From contig PFDB01000002.1 of assembly GCA_002763075.1 (NCBI GenBank), positions 126,286 to 189,970 of the forward strand: DNA of 63,685 nucleotides, given 5' to 3'. The notes under the pieces are model-generated. The model saw nothing but the letters and a program-made list of their open reading frames with translations. It made no database searches and was not told where the DNA came from. This document shows, piece after piece, positions 1 through 8,610 of this stretch (position 1 is the stretch's first letter; each line of letters opens with the position of its first letter). This DNA is from Candidatus Pacearchaeota archaeon CG10_big_fil_rev_8_21_14_0_10_34_76 (GTDB lineage: Archaea > Nanobdellota > Nanobdellia > Pacearchaeales > GW2011-AR1). The position numbers were made by a program, and so were the translations under genes.

Positions 1-474
1 TGGTGAAATAAAGTTTCCAAGCCATTTTTTGAATCTTGAAGGGAAGAAAAATAATTGAAGGAGATTTAAAGGGGTATAAGAAGAATCATACTCGAACCCA
101 TATTTTTCAAGAAGGTCTAGCGTGTCTGAATCAATGCTGTGTTGGGGCGCTCTAAAGCCTTTTGGTACCATCTTTAGTTTATTCTTGAATAATTTAAGAA
201 CTGATTTTAATTCATCTTCTTTTTCTGAGAAAGACATTTCATCAAACCGTTTATGTGAAAATCCATGAGATGATATATCCCATCCTTTTTTTTTGAGCTT
301 GGTAAAAATGTCTGGGTGTTCTTGTATGCAGGTCCCAGTTACGAAAAGAGTTGGTTTTATATTGTGTTTGTCGCATAGACCTTCGAATATTGAAAGCCCA
401 ATAGTTATTCCATCAAATTTTCCAGTATGAAGGTCTGGCTCAACGTCTATACTAAAAATTATTTTATTTGACAT
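1..474 (-). CDS. Polysaccharide deacetylase-like protein (NodB fold), C-terminus cut by window edge
   Basis: This leftward gene starts at the ATG at 474 and runs off the window edge. About 158 residues are visible. The N-terminus has a metal-site-like SIDVEPDLHT, followed by FVTGTC, then SSHGFSHKRF, which supplies the two histidines of the NodB HxxxH-type motif, and FRAPQHS, which resembles the RxPxG/FRxP motif. Family members remove N-acetyl groups from polysaccharides. The gene overlaps the preceding methyltransferase by 11 nt, so it belongs to the leftward glycan operon. Its substrate cannot be read from the sequence. Confidence 0.8.
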   Translation of the reverse strand, partial: MSNKIIFSIDVEPDLHTGKFDGITIGLSIFEGLCDKHNIKPTLFVTGTCIQEHPDIFTKLKKKGWDISSHGFSHKRFDEMSFSEKEDELKSVLKLFKNKLKMVPKGFRAPQHSIDSDTLDLLEKYGFEYDSSYTPLNLLQLFFFPSRFKKWLGNFISP

Positions 475-1147
475 TCCCTATCTTTTCGACAACAAAATGG
501 ACAAAGAAGCCAAAATGCTGCTTACTAATTTTATTTAAGTAATTGTCAAGTCTATTAAATATATTTGCTGTTTGAATATGAGGTTCTGTCCAATAAGAAA
601 CTAATCTGAATCCTGATTTATTAACAATTTTTTGAATTTCATTTTTTGTGAAGCTTTTTTCATATCCTAAATCCCAAGTTCCAAGATGCATTTTGATATT
701 CTTTGTTATATGAAAGAAAGAAAATTTATTTGGGACAGTTATATATGCTAGTCCATGGGGCTTCATTATCCTATTCAACTCCCTCATTACAGAAAGAGAC
801 CTTGGCATGTGCTCAAATACGCCTAATGAAAAGACCTTGGTGAAAAAATTATCTGGGAAGGATGTTTTTTCCATATCTGCTACACGAGTTTTCACTCTTT
901 TGTCCTTATTGAGCTTTATAGCTATTGGAGAGATATCTATCTCGTGACAATCTGCGCCTGTTTTGTCAGTTATATCAGAAAGATGTGCTCCAACTGCACA
1001 CCCTATATCGAAAACAACGTCTCCCTTTTTTATTTTCAGAATATTGATTATTTTGTCCGCATTTGAGCCTGTTTTGCCATAGTAAGAACCATCAGTAGAA
1101 ACTCTGTCTTCCCAATATTTTTTCCATTCATTCTGTAACTGTGCCAT
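464..1147 (-). CDS. SAM-dependent class I methyltransferase
   Basis: A 227-residue protein with motif I of class I methyltransferases, VVFDIGCAVGAH, at about residues 44-55. An acidic residue follows strand 2 (CHEIDIS), and the motif IV/post-I region reads FSLGVFEHMPR. This is the Methyltransf_11/25 type often found in surface-polysaccharide loci, where it methylates sugars or lipid-linked intermediates. It lies between a deacetylase and a glycosyltransferase with very short spacing, which supports a role in glycan modification. The actual acceptor is unknown. Confidence 0.8.
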   Translation of the reverse strand: MAQLQNEWKKYWEDRVSTDGSYYGKTGSNADKIINILKIKKGDVVFDIGCAVGAHLSDITDKTGADCHEIDISPIAIKLNKDKRVKTRVADMEKTSFPDNFFTKVFSLGVFEHMPRSLSVMRELNRIMKPHGLAYITVPNKFSFFHITKNIKMHLGTWDLGYEKSFTKNEIQKIVNKSGFRLVSYWTEPHIQTANIFNRLDNYLNKISKQHFGFFVHFVVEKIGNVK

Positions 1148-1158
1148 TTTATTATTGA

Positions 1159-2238
1159 TTATGAAAAGAGCTTATAAATTTTGTGAATTCTTTTGGATAT
1201 ACTTGACCAGCTATATTCTTGTGAAATCTTTTTTCCATTAAGTCCTATTTTTTTAGCATTAGATTTTTGATTTATTAACTGAGCGATTTTTTCTGCTAAA
1301 TCGACTGAGCTACCTGGTTTGGCCAAAACAATATTTTCATTGTTTTTGAATACTCTTCTCATTCCTGGCAGATCTGATGCAATCACCGGTCTGCCGGATG
1401 CAAGCCCTTCAAGAAGGGCTGGCCAAGGGAGGGCCTCCCACATAGATGGGAATACAAGCATCTCAGATGAAGAAATTCCGGAAAAGAGAGTTTTTCTATC
1501 AGAGATAAACCCCTTCCATATTAAGCTCTTATTTTTATATCTTGAGGAAAGAGTCTTGTAATAAGAACCCTCATTTTTTCCAAAAATAACTAGTTTGTAT
1601 TCTGGAAATCTTTTTGAAATTTCTTGAAATGCCTCCAGAAGATATTCAAGTCCCTTTTGCTTATGTATTCTACCTACGAAAGAGATTATTTTTTCATTCT
1701 TGGATAGTTTTATCTTTTTATAAATGTCTATATCAACTCCATTTGGAATATATTCTATCTTTGAGGAGAATATTTCTTTTTCTAACAACTCCTTATCTGC
1801 AAGACTAACTGAAATTACCTTATCTGCAGACCTAAGAAAATTTTTGAAAAAAAACCAAAGAAATTTATTTTCATAAAACTTGAATCCTGTGATACCATGC
1901 ACAGTGATTATTATTTTGTATCTAATTTTTAGTATTGGTGCTAGAATATAAAGAAGGTTTTCATGAATATGGATAACATCATATTTTTTTTTAGAAAATA
2001 ATAAAAAAAATGAGTATAATGTAGCTGAAATGAAAAATGACAGGTTCTTTATCAATCCTGGATTTTTCAAGATAGGAAGCCCGATCTTTTTTTTACATTT
2101 TGAATTTTTCTGGGTCAGAACAGTTACATTTTCAATCCGAGAGCTTATTTCATAAATATGTGTTTCGCTCCCTCCTTCTAACGGAGGTGTCAACCCAATC
2201 ATCAATGTTCTTGGCTCACCTTGATTTTGTTTTTTCAT
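1159..2238 (-). CDS. Glycosyltransferase family 4 (GT-B)
   Basis: A 359-residue GT-B enzyme. The acceptor-side domain has a glycine-rich loop (PPLEGGSETH, about residue 20). Then come YIPNGVDIDIY (about 163-173), FVGRIHKQKG (about 187-196), and an E-x7-E-type donor site in the segment from WEALPWPALLEG to ASGRPVIAS. These are hallmarks of retaining GT4 transferases that use nucleotide sugars. The start at 2238 overlaps the upstream gene by 23 nt; an internal ATG at 2202 (MIGLTPP) would remove the overlap and is a reasonable alternative. It probably adds a sugar to a lipid-linked glycan on the cytoplasmic face. Confidence 0.88.
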   Translation of the reverse strand: MKKQNQGEPRTLMIGLTPPLEGGSETHIYEISSRIENVTVLTQKNSKCKKKIGLPILKNPGLIKNLSFFISATLYSFFLLFSKKKYDVIHIHENLLYILAPILKIRYKIIITVHGITGFKFYENKFLWFFFKNFLRSADKVISVSLADKELLEKEIFSSKIEYIPNGVDIDIYKKIKLSKNEKIISFVGRIHKQKGLEYLLEAFQEISKRFPEYKLVIFGKNEGSYYKTLSSRYKNKSLIWKGFISDRKTLFSGISSSEMLVFPSMWEALPWPALLEGLASGRPVIASDLPGMRRVFKNNENIVLAKPGSSVDLAEKIAQLINQKSNAKKIGLNGKKISQEYSWSSISKRIHKIYKLFS

Positions 2239-3208
2239 ATATTCTCCTTAATAATTTTGATTTTTTTGATAGATTCCTTAAGGATGCATAAAAAAGACTT
2301 GTAGAAAAAATTAGTTGTGGAGTTATCTTGCCTCCAAATCTTTCCTTAAATTTATTTATATTGTATAACTTATCTCCCTTTCTTGCATCAACATCGTACC
2401 CTCCAAAATCAAAATATTTCATTCCAGAACTCTTGCTATATAATATGAGGTTCCAATAAAGGAATGGCATTGTTTGCAGCTTTAATCCTTTTTCTGTACA
2501 GGACGTCAGATTTAATATAGAATATTCCTTGTTAACATCCAGAAGAATAAGTCCCCCTCCCAAAATTTTGTTCTTCAATTTTATGAGAAATAGCTTTCCT
2601 GTCCCTTCCTCAATTAACTTTTTCAGGAATTCTTTTTTTTCCGGCTGAAATCTTCCTTCTTCTGCCGTTTTTTTATACAGCTCATAAAAACTGTTTATCT
2701 CATTAGGTTCCATTGGCTCTGTAAAAGAAAGTCCATTTCTTTTTGCATAATTCACTCCCCACCTAATTGACTTTTTCTCCATGTTACTGAATAATGCAGA
2801 TTCACTCAGAGATAAATCTAACATTGATGTATGGCTTGTTGTTTTATGAAATCCGCCTTTGATAAATTCATTTTCTTCAGGAGATATAACATTCGCATAA
2901 CATTCTCCATATGCGTAATCTCTTGAGGTTTTTTTGAACATCTTTAAAACCCTGACTGAAACTGATTTATCTAAAACGATTGGACTTCCTTCTGCAAGAA
3001 GTATCTTCTTTTTTCCTAGAAATGGGAAGTTTTTTGTTTTCTCAAATGCTACAATTCCTCCTGAAATGATTCCGTTTTCTTCAATTAATGTGAATATTGG
3101 TTTTTGGCCTGCTGACTCTCTGGATTTTATCCAACCGATGCTTTGATATGTGCTTCCATTGGAAGCCTTCCAGATTTTCTGCCATTGTTTCTCTAATTTT
3201 TTATCCAT
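2216..3208 (-). CDS. FemAB-like GNAT acyl/aminoacyltransferase
   Basis: A 330-residue protein resembling the FemAB / peptidoglycan-bridge family (two GNAT-like halves). The C-terminal half carries LYWNLILYSKSSGMKYFDFG and GGYDVDARKG, a signature of this family (W..I..a...G...yDfGG). In bacteria such enzymes attach amino acids to lipid II. Archaea lack murein, so here it may decorate a surface glycan with an amino acid or acyl group; that is inference from its place between two GT4 genes. It overlaps the upstream GT4 gene by 8 nt. Confidence 0.75.
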   Translation of the reverse strand: MDKKLEKQWQKIWKASNGSTYQSIGWIKSRESAGQKPIFTLIEENGIISGGIVAFEKTKNFPFLGKKKILLAEGSPIVLDKSVSVRVLKMFKKTSRDYAYGECYANVISPEENEFIKGGFHKTTSHTSMLDLSLSESALFSNMEKKSIRWGVNYAKRNGLSFTEPMEPNEINSFYELYKKTAEEGRFQPEKKEFLKKLIEEGTGKLFLIKLKNKILGGGLILLDVNKEYSILNLTSCTEKGLKLQTMPFLYWNLILYSKSSGMKYFDFGGYDVDARKGDKLYNINKFKERFGGKITPQLIFSTSLFYASLRNLSKKSKLLRRIYEKTKSR

Positions 3209-4361
3209 TTTTTTCTAGCCTTCTAAGTAATTTAAGATATTTGCCATAGATAATATCTTCTGAGAAATCTCTTTCTATTATCTTTCTTGCTAGAATTGAC
3301 CTTTTTTTTCTATATTCTTTGTCATTTATCAGTTTTTTTAACTCGTCTATTGCCTCTGTTTTTTTCATTGTGAAGAAGCCATATTCTTCCTTGCCTTCAT
3401 TCAATGCGACTATTGGAATCCCGCATGCAGCTGCTTCTGTTGTAGAACGAGAGACATTTCTTTGCTGTTCTACTTGCAAGAATATATCCATTTTTTGAAG
3501 AAAAAAAGGAAGATTATTATTATCTATCCTGTTGAGATATTTTGCATTATTTATCATTAAATTAGACTTCAGCCTCTCAAAATAATTTTTCTCGAAAGAG
3601 GGGTCAAGAGGACCTACCCAAAAAAACTCAGTATTCTTATTTCCTCTTGATGCTTTCTGGAAAATTTTGAGAGCTATTTCCGGATGTTTTATTGGGGCTA
3701 ATCTTCCAACATACGCAATAGAAATTTTGTTCTTTTTCTTAGATTTTTTTAAGGGTTTGAATAACTTTGTATCTACGCCATGGGGGATTGTAAATATCTG
3801 AGCACCATTACGTTTTTTGGAATTCATGAATTCATGTTCTGAAGAATTTACTGGAATCATAACGTCTGGCAGTTTCAATGTTAAATTATTATAAATTTTT
3901 ATCAGGAAAATGAAAAACTTGGAGTAAAGATTTCTGCCACGCTCTTTGAAAACCTCCTTGCTCATGGTTTCGTACATAAGAGCTCCCCCTCTACAAATTA
4001 TTTTTGTACCTAAAAATTTAACAAAAATTGTAGAGGCCAGTTCTGTCTCGCCGACAATCAGGGCATTTATTTTTTCTGATTTTGCTAATTTATATAAATA
4101 TTTAGCCGTGACAAAAAGGCGCAAAGAATAAGCTATTGGGTTAAACCTCTTACCCCTTTTCCTAGAAGGAGTGTATCTAACTTTAATAACTCCCCTACCA
4201 AAATGAATGTCTTCATCATCGCATTTTTCATCCTCAAATCTATGTGCTAAAACCACCACATTATGTCCTCTTCTTGCTAACCAGTGAGAAAGAGTTTTGA
4301 CAAATAGATCTGTGCCACCCTTATCATAATGCCATGATCCAACTTGAAACATTATATTCAT
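3201..4361 (-). CDS. Glycosyltransferase family 4 (GT-B)
   Basis: A 386-residue GT-B enzyme. The N-terminus reads FQVGSWHYDKGGTDLFV with a glycine-rich loop. The donor domain has IPHGVDTKLF (about residue 193) and AYVGRLAPIKHP (about 215), and ends with an E-rich TTEAAACGIPIVAL segment that matches the GT4 nucleotide-binding site. It is the first of three overlapping leftward genes and follows a methyltransferase by about 30 nt. The likely role is stepwise assembly of a cell-surface glycan; the sugar is not predictable. Confidence 0.87.
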   Translation of the reverse strand: MNIMFQVGSWHYDKGGTDLFVKTLSHWLARRGHNVVVLAHRFEDEKCDDEDIHFGRGVIKVRYTPSRKRGKRFNPIAYSLRLFVTAKYLYKLAKSEKINALIVGETELASTIFVKFLGTKIICRGGALMYETMSKEVFKERGRNLYSKFFIFLIKIYNNLTLKLPDVMIPVNSSEHEFMNSKKRNGAQIFTIPHGVDTKLFKPLKKSKKKNKISIAYVGRLAPIKHPEIALKIFQKASRGNKNTEFFWVGPLDPSFEKNYFERLKSNLMINNAKYLNRIDNNNLPFFLQKMDIFLQVEQQRNVSRSTTEAAACGIPIVALNEGKEEYGFFTMKKTEAIDELKKLINDKEYRKKRSILARKIIERDFSEDIIYGKYLKLLRRLEKNG

Positions 4362-4391
4362 AAAATCTGAATGAGATTATAATTTAAAATA

Positions 4392-5054
4392 CTATGGTTT
4401 TCTTGCGATTATTAAGCCTGCTCTCCAGAAAAATGGCTTTGTTTCTAGAATTTTATAGTGATTGTTTCTTAAAACAACTAGAATATCTGCTGTTGAAACC
4501 TTGTGACAAAGATCTTCATCATTTCCAAAGACATTCTTACTTAAATTCGGCCTGGTTATTTCAAACCTTGTTTTTTTGGTAATTAATGTTAAAAGTTGTT
4601 TGAGCTTATTCTGGCGATTTGGATAACGCAAGAAAAGAAGGCCGCGAGGCCTTAGAACTTTATTGATCTCGAACAACATTTTTCTTGGTTCTAGGACGTG
4701 CTCAATTGTCTCAGCACTTATAACTACATCGAAACTATTTTTGGGGAAATCTAAGTGGGTGACATCCATAACTCTAAATTTTGCTTTTTTAGCCTTGTTT
4801 GCTTCCCTTACAAATAATGGGGAAATATCTACTCCAGTTACGACATAACCCTTAGTTGAAAGAAAATTTGCAACTTGCCCTGCTCCAGAACCTAAATCCA
4901 ATATCTTAGCGCCCTTGGGAGCCATTTGGAGTATTTTGTTTAAGTATTTAGAATAAACTGAAATATCATGTTTTTTCAGCTGGGCTAAATAGGGCTTGGA
5001 ACTTGAGTAAAATTCCTTCATTGATTTCTTAATCTTTTTTACGTCCACCTTCAT
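4392..5054 (-). CDS. SAM-dependent class I methyltransferase
   Basis: A 220-residue protein with a clear motif I (KILDLGSGAGQVANFL, about residues 54-69), the acidic GVDIS after strand 2, and VVISAETIEHV as motif IV. It is the UbiE/Methyltransf_11 type. The start codon lies inside the 3' end of the preceding transferase gene (26-nt overlap), indicating translational coupling. Together with the other methyltransferases of this locus it probably caps or modifies sugars. Confidence 0.82.
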   Translation of the reverse strand: MKVDVKKIKKSMKEFYSSSKPYLAQLKKHDISVYSKYLNKILQMAPKGAKILDLGSGAGQVANFLSTKGYVVTGVDISPLFVREANKAKKAKFRVMDVTHLDFPKNSFDVVISAETIEHVLEPRKMLFEINKVLRPRGLLFLRYPNRQNKLKQLLTLITKKTRFEITRPNLSKNVFGNDEDLCHKVSTADILVVLRNNHYKILETKPFFWRAGLIIARKP

Positions 5055-6678
5055 CGTTAGTTAATTTATTTATTATTTTATAAATCCTTTCAGTCGCCTT
5101 GCCATCCAGATTATAATAATACTTCCTTAGAAACCTTGCCCCGTTGTCTAATAATGGTTTGAGAATATTATTATCCTTCAGGATTTTTTGTATAAACTCT
5201 GTGGCTTGTTTTTTATTATTAAACTCTATGGCTGCATTTTCTTTTGTCCAAGGTAATGTTCCGAGAGAGTTTGGAAAATTAAAAATAAAAACTGGCTTCT
5301 TAAACATCATTGCTTCCAATGCAACAGTAGAACTGAGAGTAATAAAATAGTCACATGAAGTTAATGCTTCAAAGGTATCTAACTTCTTATCCAAAATAAC
5401 TGCATTTATTTTATTCTCTTTTATTCTATGCTTATAGAATGATATGTCTTTTTCAGCAGGGTGTGGTTTTATTATTATTTGTATTTGCTTAAATTTCTTT
5501 AACACATCCATAGTACCATTAAAGTATTTGTCTCTCAAAATGTCTATAAGTGGCTGTGTGGCAATCAAAAATATTTTTTTGTCTTTGTCAATGCCGTATT
5601 TCTCTATAAATTTCTCTCTTAAATCTGGCATTAGATAATTCTTAATCTTATCATATCTGGGCTGTCCAACTACTTCAATCATTTTCTTATTATATTTTAA
5701 CTCTTTAACCAGAATATTTTTCACTTCTGGTCCAAAAACACAAAAAACATCTGGAAATGTTTTGTTTTCCTTATTTTCACCGAGTTGAAAGTAGCCTTCA
5801 TGCAATTTGTAGACGACCCCATGCTGCAACGCAATAGTCTTGATTCCCTTCTCTCTTGCAGCATAAATTAAAATTTGCTCCCATCCTCCCCGTTCATTCT
5901 GCAATAAAATTGCTTCTGGATGGACTTTATTTAAAAAATTCCTGGACATCTCAAGCAATTTCATTTTTCTTGGCAGAACAACTTGAAAATAATAATCAAA
6001 AAAATTCATTAATCTCTCGCCTAAAATATCTCCTTTTTCATAAAGAATCTTATGCAAATCACTACTTCCTTTGATTTTTCTCCAAATCTTTCTAAAATGT
6101 CTTCTTGCTCTAAATTGTTTAATTAATACATTTAAATTCCAGAAAGATTCGATTGAAGCGTAGGGAGAATCAGGTCTTTTTACTCTTCTGTTAAATAAAT
6201 TCAAGAAAGATTCAAGAGAACGTGTCTGCAATATCTGTAATTCCCCAATTGAAAGTGTTGATTTTCCGAATTTTTGGTTTTCTTTAATTAAAGAATCAAA
6301 AAAATCATCAACTTTTTCATAATTTTTTGTTTCTGGATTATATACATCCTTCCAATATCTGTCCATTGTTACAAAAGTTACTGGATCTTTCTTCTTTTTG
6401 TAGCTGGAATAAACTATCATTCCAATAAAACCATTTAAGAAATCAATTAACAATTCAATTTTTGGAAAAATATTCATCCTAAGATTCAATTCTTTTTTAG
6501 GGAGGGGGACTTTCCTTTGATACTGGTTCATCTCCTGACAGACGCCTATGATGCAAAACCACCATAAATTTATTCCATTATATTCAAAGTAATCATATAA
6601 CTTTTTTCCACTTACTTCTTTATCCTTTAACTTGTGTGCCCAAGTAAAAAAACTCTCTTTAATTTCTTTCTCATTCAT
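5029..6678 (-). CDS. Capsule/CDP-glycerol glycerophosphotransferase-like protein
   Basis: A 549-residue protein. The C-terminal GT-B-like half has TIALQHGVVYK (about 282-292), GQPRYDK (about 339-345), IIKPHPAEKD (about 402-411) and ITLSSTVALEAMMFKKP (about 446). These QHG, KPHP and SS/TxxLEA motifs are typical of capsule polysaccharide biosynthesis and CDP-glycerol:poly(glycerophosphate) transferase families. The N-terminal 250 residues are not recognised. It is the first gene of the leftward glycan block and starts about 240 nt from the divergent nonulosonate operon, so both probably share this intergenic control region. Confidence 0.75.
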   Translation of the reverse strand: MNEKEIKESFFTWAHKLKDKEVSGKKLYDYFEYNGINLWWFCIIGVCQEMNQYQRKVPLPKKELNLRMNIFPKIELLIDFLNGFIGMIVYSSYKKKKDPVTFVTMDRYWKDVYNPETKNYEKVDDFFDSLIKENQKFGKSTLSIGELQILQTRSLESFLNLFNRRVKRPDSPYASIESFWNLNVLIKQFRARRHFRKIWRKIKGSSDLHKILYEKGDILGERLMNFFDYYFQVVLPRKMKLLEMSRNFLNKVHPEAILLQNERGGWEQILIYAAREKGIKTIALQHGVVYKLHEGYFQLGENKENKTFPDVFCVFGPEVKNILVKELKYNKKMIEVVGQPRYDKIKNYLMPDLREKFIEKYGIDKDKKIFLIATQPLIDILRDKYFNGTMDVLKKFKQIQIIIKPHPAEKDISFYKHRIKENKINAVILDKKLDTFEALTSCDYFITLSSTVALEAMMFKKPVFIFNFPNSLGTLPWTKENAAIEFNNKKQATEFIQKILKDNNILKPLLDNGARFLRKYYYNLDGKATERIYKIINKLTNDEGGRKKD

Positions 6679-6917
6679 CCCTGTACCACCCCGGAAAATT
6701 TCCGATAGGATATTTTATTTTAAAGACCTTATGCGAAGACCTTACAAGTTCAACCATCTTTCCAATGAGCCGTGGAATCTTTAATAGTTATGCTTTTATT
6801 TATCCCCACCTAATTAATTTGGTATTTAGGATAAATAAACTTAACCTCTGTAGCACATAAGCGCTGTATGCCAAAGGCCATCGTTAAACTTAAATACCTC
6901 CAGCGTTAAAATTTGAC
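6679..6917. promoter_or_regulatory. Divergent intergenic region with TATA-like box for the Pse-like operon
   Basis: Non-coding spacer between two divergent glycan operons. The rightward operon has a TATA-like AACTTAAATACC at 6887-6898, about 25 nt from the start ATG at 6918, so a leaderless mRNA is expected. The leftward gene has AT-rich stretches near 6705-6722 that could serve the same role. No other gene is seen here. Confidence 0.5.
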
Positions 6918-7940
6918 ATGGAAGAGATATTCAAGGATAAGACTGTTTTGATTACAGGTGGGACAGGTTTTATAGGTCGCCATCTTATTAAAGATATTTT
7001 AAAGTTTAATCCTAAAAGTATTCGTGTTTTGAGCAGAGATGAACTTAAGCACTATGATTTAAAGCAGGTTTTTACTGATGTTAAAGTTAAAAGTTTTATA
7101 GGAGATGTTAGAGATTATGAAAGATTAAAAAGAGCTATGAATGGGTGCGATATAGTCATCCATGCTGCAGCACTTAAAAGAATTGATCTTATTGAGTACA
7201 ATACTGAAGAATGTATTAAAACAAATATACTGGGCACACTGAATGTTGTTCATGCTTGTCTTGAAACTGGAGTCTCCAAGGCAGTTTATATCTCTACAGA
7301 TAAGGCATGTTTACCAGTAAACACTTATGGTGCTTCAAAATTTTTGGGAGAGAGAATATTCATTGAGAGCAATTATAGCAAAGGAGATCATAAAACTTTA
7401 TTTGTGTGTGTAAGATATGGAAATGTTTTGGAAAGCACTGGATCTCTAATACCCATGATCAGGGAGAAAATTATTAAGAATGAAGATTTAACTATCACTG
7501 ATCATAAAATGACCAGATTCTTTATCACACCGGCCAAGGCAATAGCCCTTATCTTTAATTCTCTAAAATATGGTGTAGGCGGAGAAATATTTATTCCAAA
7601 GCCTGATGGGTTTAAGATTATAGATGTTATACAGGCGATAAAAGATTTATATAAATATGACAAGGAAATTAAAACTGTAGGAATTAGGCCTGGTGAAAAG
7701 ATTCATGAAGTTTTAGTTAATTCACAAGAAGTGCCAAGAACATTAGATATGGGGGAGTTTTTTGTCATAACTTCTCAGATAGAGAGGTACCAAAGTAATA
7801 TTAAGCACTCGTACTTATTGGGCAAACCTTCTGTTAATTATCAAGAATATACTTCAAATGACAATCTTCTTTCTATAGATGCTCTGAAGAACAGATTAGC
7901 TGAAATAGGGGTTGATGCAATCAATACACACAATGATTGA
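6918..7940 (+). CDS. pseB: UDP-GlcNAc 4,6-dehydratase (inverting), PseB-like
   Basis: A 340-residue extended SDR enzyme. The Rossmann GGTGFIG lies at 14-20, STDKA at 126-130 and the catalytic YGASK at 137-141. The order of genes after it (methylase, PLP aminotransferase, cytidylyltransferase, NeuB-like synthase) is that of pseudaminic acid synthesis, where PseB makes the 4-keto-6-deoxy sugar from UDP-GlcNAc with C5 inversion. FlaA1/CapD-type dehydratases are close relatives, so the assignment rests partly on context. First gene of the rightward operon, with a TATA-like box about 25 nt upstream. Confidence 0.85.
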   Translation: MEEIFKDKTVLITGGTGFIGRHLIKDILKFNPKSIRVLSRDELKHYDLKQVFTDVKVKSFIGDVRDYERLKRAMNGCDIVIHAAALKRIDLIEYNTEECIKTNILGTLNVVHACLETGVSKAVYISTDKACLPVNTYGASKFLGERIFIESNYSKGDHKTLFVCVRYGNVLESTGSLIPMIREKIIKNEDLTITDHKMTRFFITPAKAIALIFNSLKYGVGGEIFIPKPDGFKIIDVIQAIKDLYKYDKEIKTVGIRPGEKIHEVLVNSQEVPRTLDMGEFFVITSQIERYQSNIKHSYLLGKPSVNYQEYTSNDNLLSIDALKNRLAEIGVDAINTHND

Positions 7941-8610
7941 AAAAACACCACAAATGGAAAACTGGGCAGGGGAATTTGGTAAGGACTACACAGACAGAAA
8001 TCCCATTACAATTGAACAGCTCAATGCACTTTATGTTCAAAACCTTGGGATCACAAGGGACAAAATCAACGAGCTGTTTTTTAAAGATCTTCAAGTAGGC
8101 TCGGTGTTGGAGGTCGGCTCAAATGTAGGTGTTCAGTTAATTTCCCTTCATGATAAATTGGGACTTAGAAATCTTTATGGAGTTGAGATTCAAAACTATG
8201 CGGTGGATAAGTCCAAAGAGCTAACCAAGGGAAAAGACATTCATAATATAACTGGCTCAGCATTAAATCTTCCATTTAAAGATAAATCCTTTGACTTGGT
8301 AATGACAAATGGAGTTCTAATTCATATTTCTCCAGAAGATATTAATAAAGTAATGGAGGAAATCCATAGATGTGCAAAAAAGTATATTTTTGGTTATGAA
8401 TACTTTGCTGAGGATTACATGGGGGTTGATTACAGAGGTAACAAGAATCTTTTATGGAAAACAAATTTTGCAAAGCTATTTTTAGATAATTTCCCTGACT
8501 TAAGTTTAGTGAAGGAGGATAAATATCCTTATCTATCGGATTCTTCTTTGAAAGATCAAGCATTTTTATTAGTTAAAGATGAAAATACCTTACGGAAAAC
8601 AAACAATTGA
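7933..8610 (+). CDS. Pseudaminic acid biosynthesis-associated methylase
   Basis: A roughly 225-residue protein with ENWAGEFGKDYTDRN near the N-terminus and the SAM site VLEVGSNVGVQL, both typical of the methylase family associated with pseudaminic acid clusters. The post-I acid is in YGVEIQN and motif IV is LVMTNGVLIHI. In-frame ATGs exist at 7915 and 7933; I chose 7933 because it gives a short 8-nt overlap with the upstream stop, but 7915 is possible. Its substrate is not established. It overlaps the following aminotransferase gene by 32 nt. Confidence 0.82.
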   Translation: MIEKTPQMENWAGEFGKDYTDRNPITIEQLNALYVQNLGITRDKINELFFKDLQVGSVLEVGSNVGVQLISLHDKLGLRNLYGVEIQNYAVDKSKELTKGKDIHNITGSALNLPFKDKSFDLVMTNGVLIHISPEDINKVMEEIHRCAKKYIFGYEYFAEDYMGVDYRGNKNLLWKTNFAKLFLDNFPDLSLVKEDKYPYLSDSSLKDQAFLLVKDENTLRKTNN

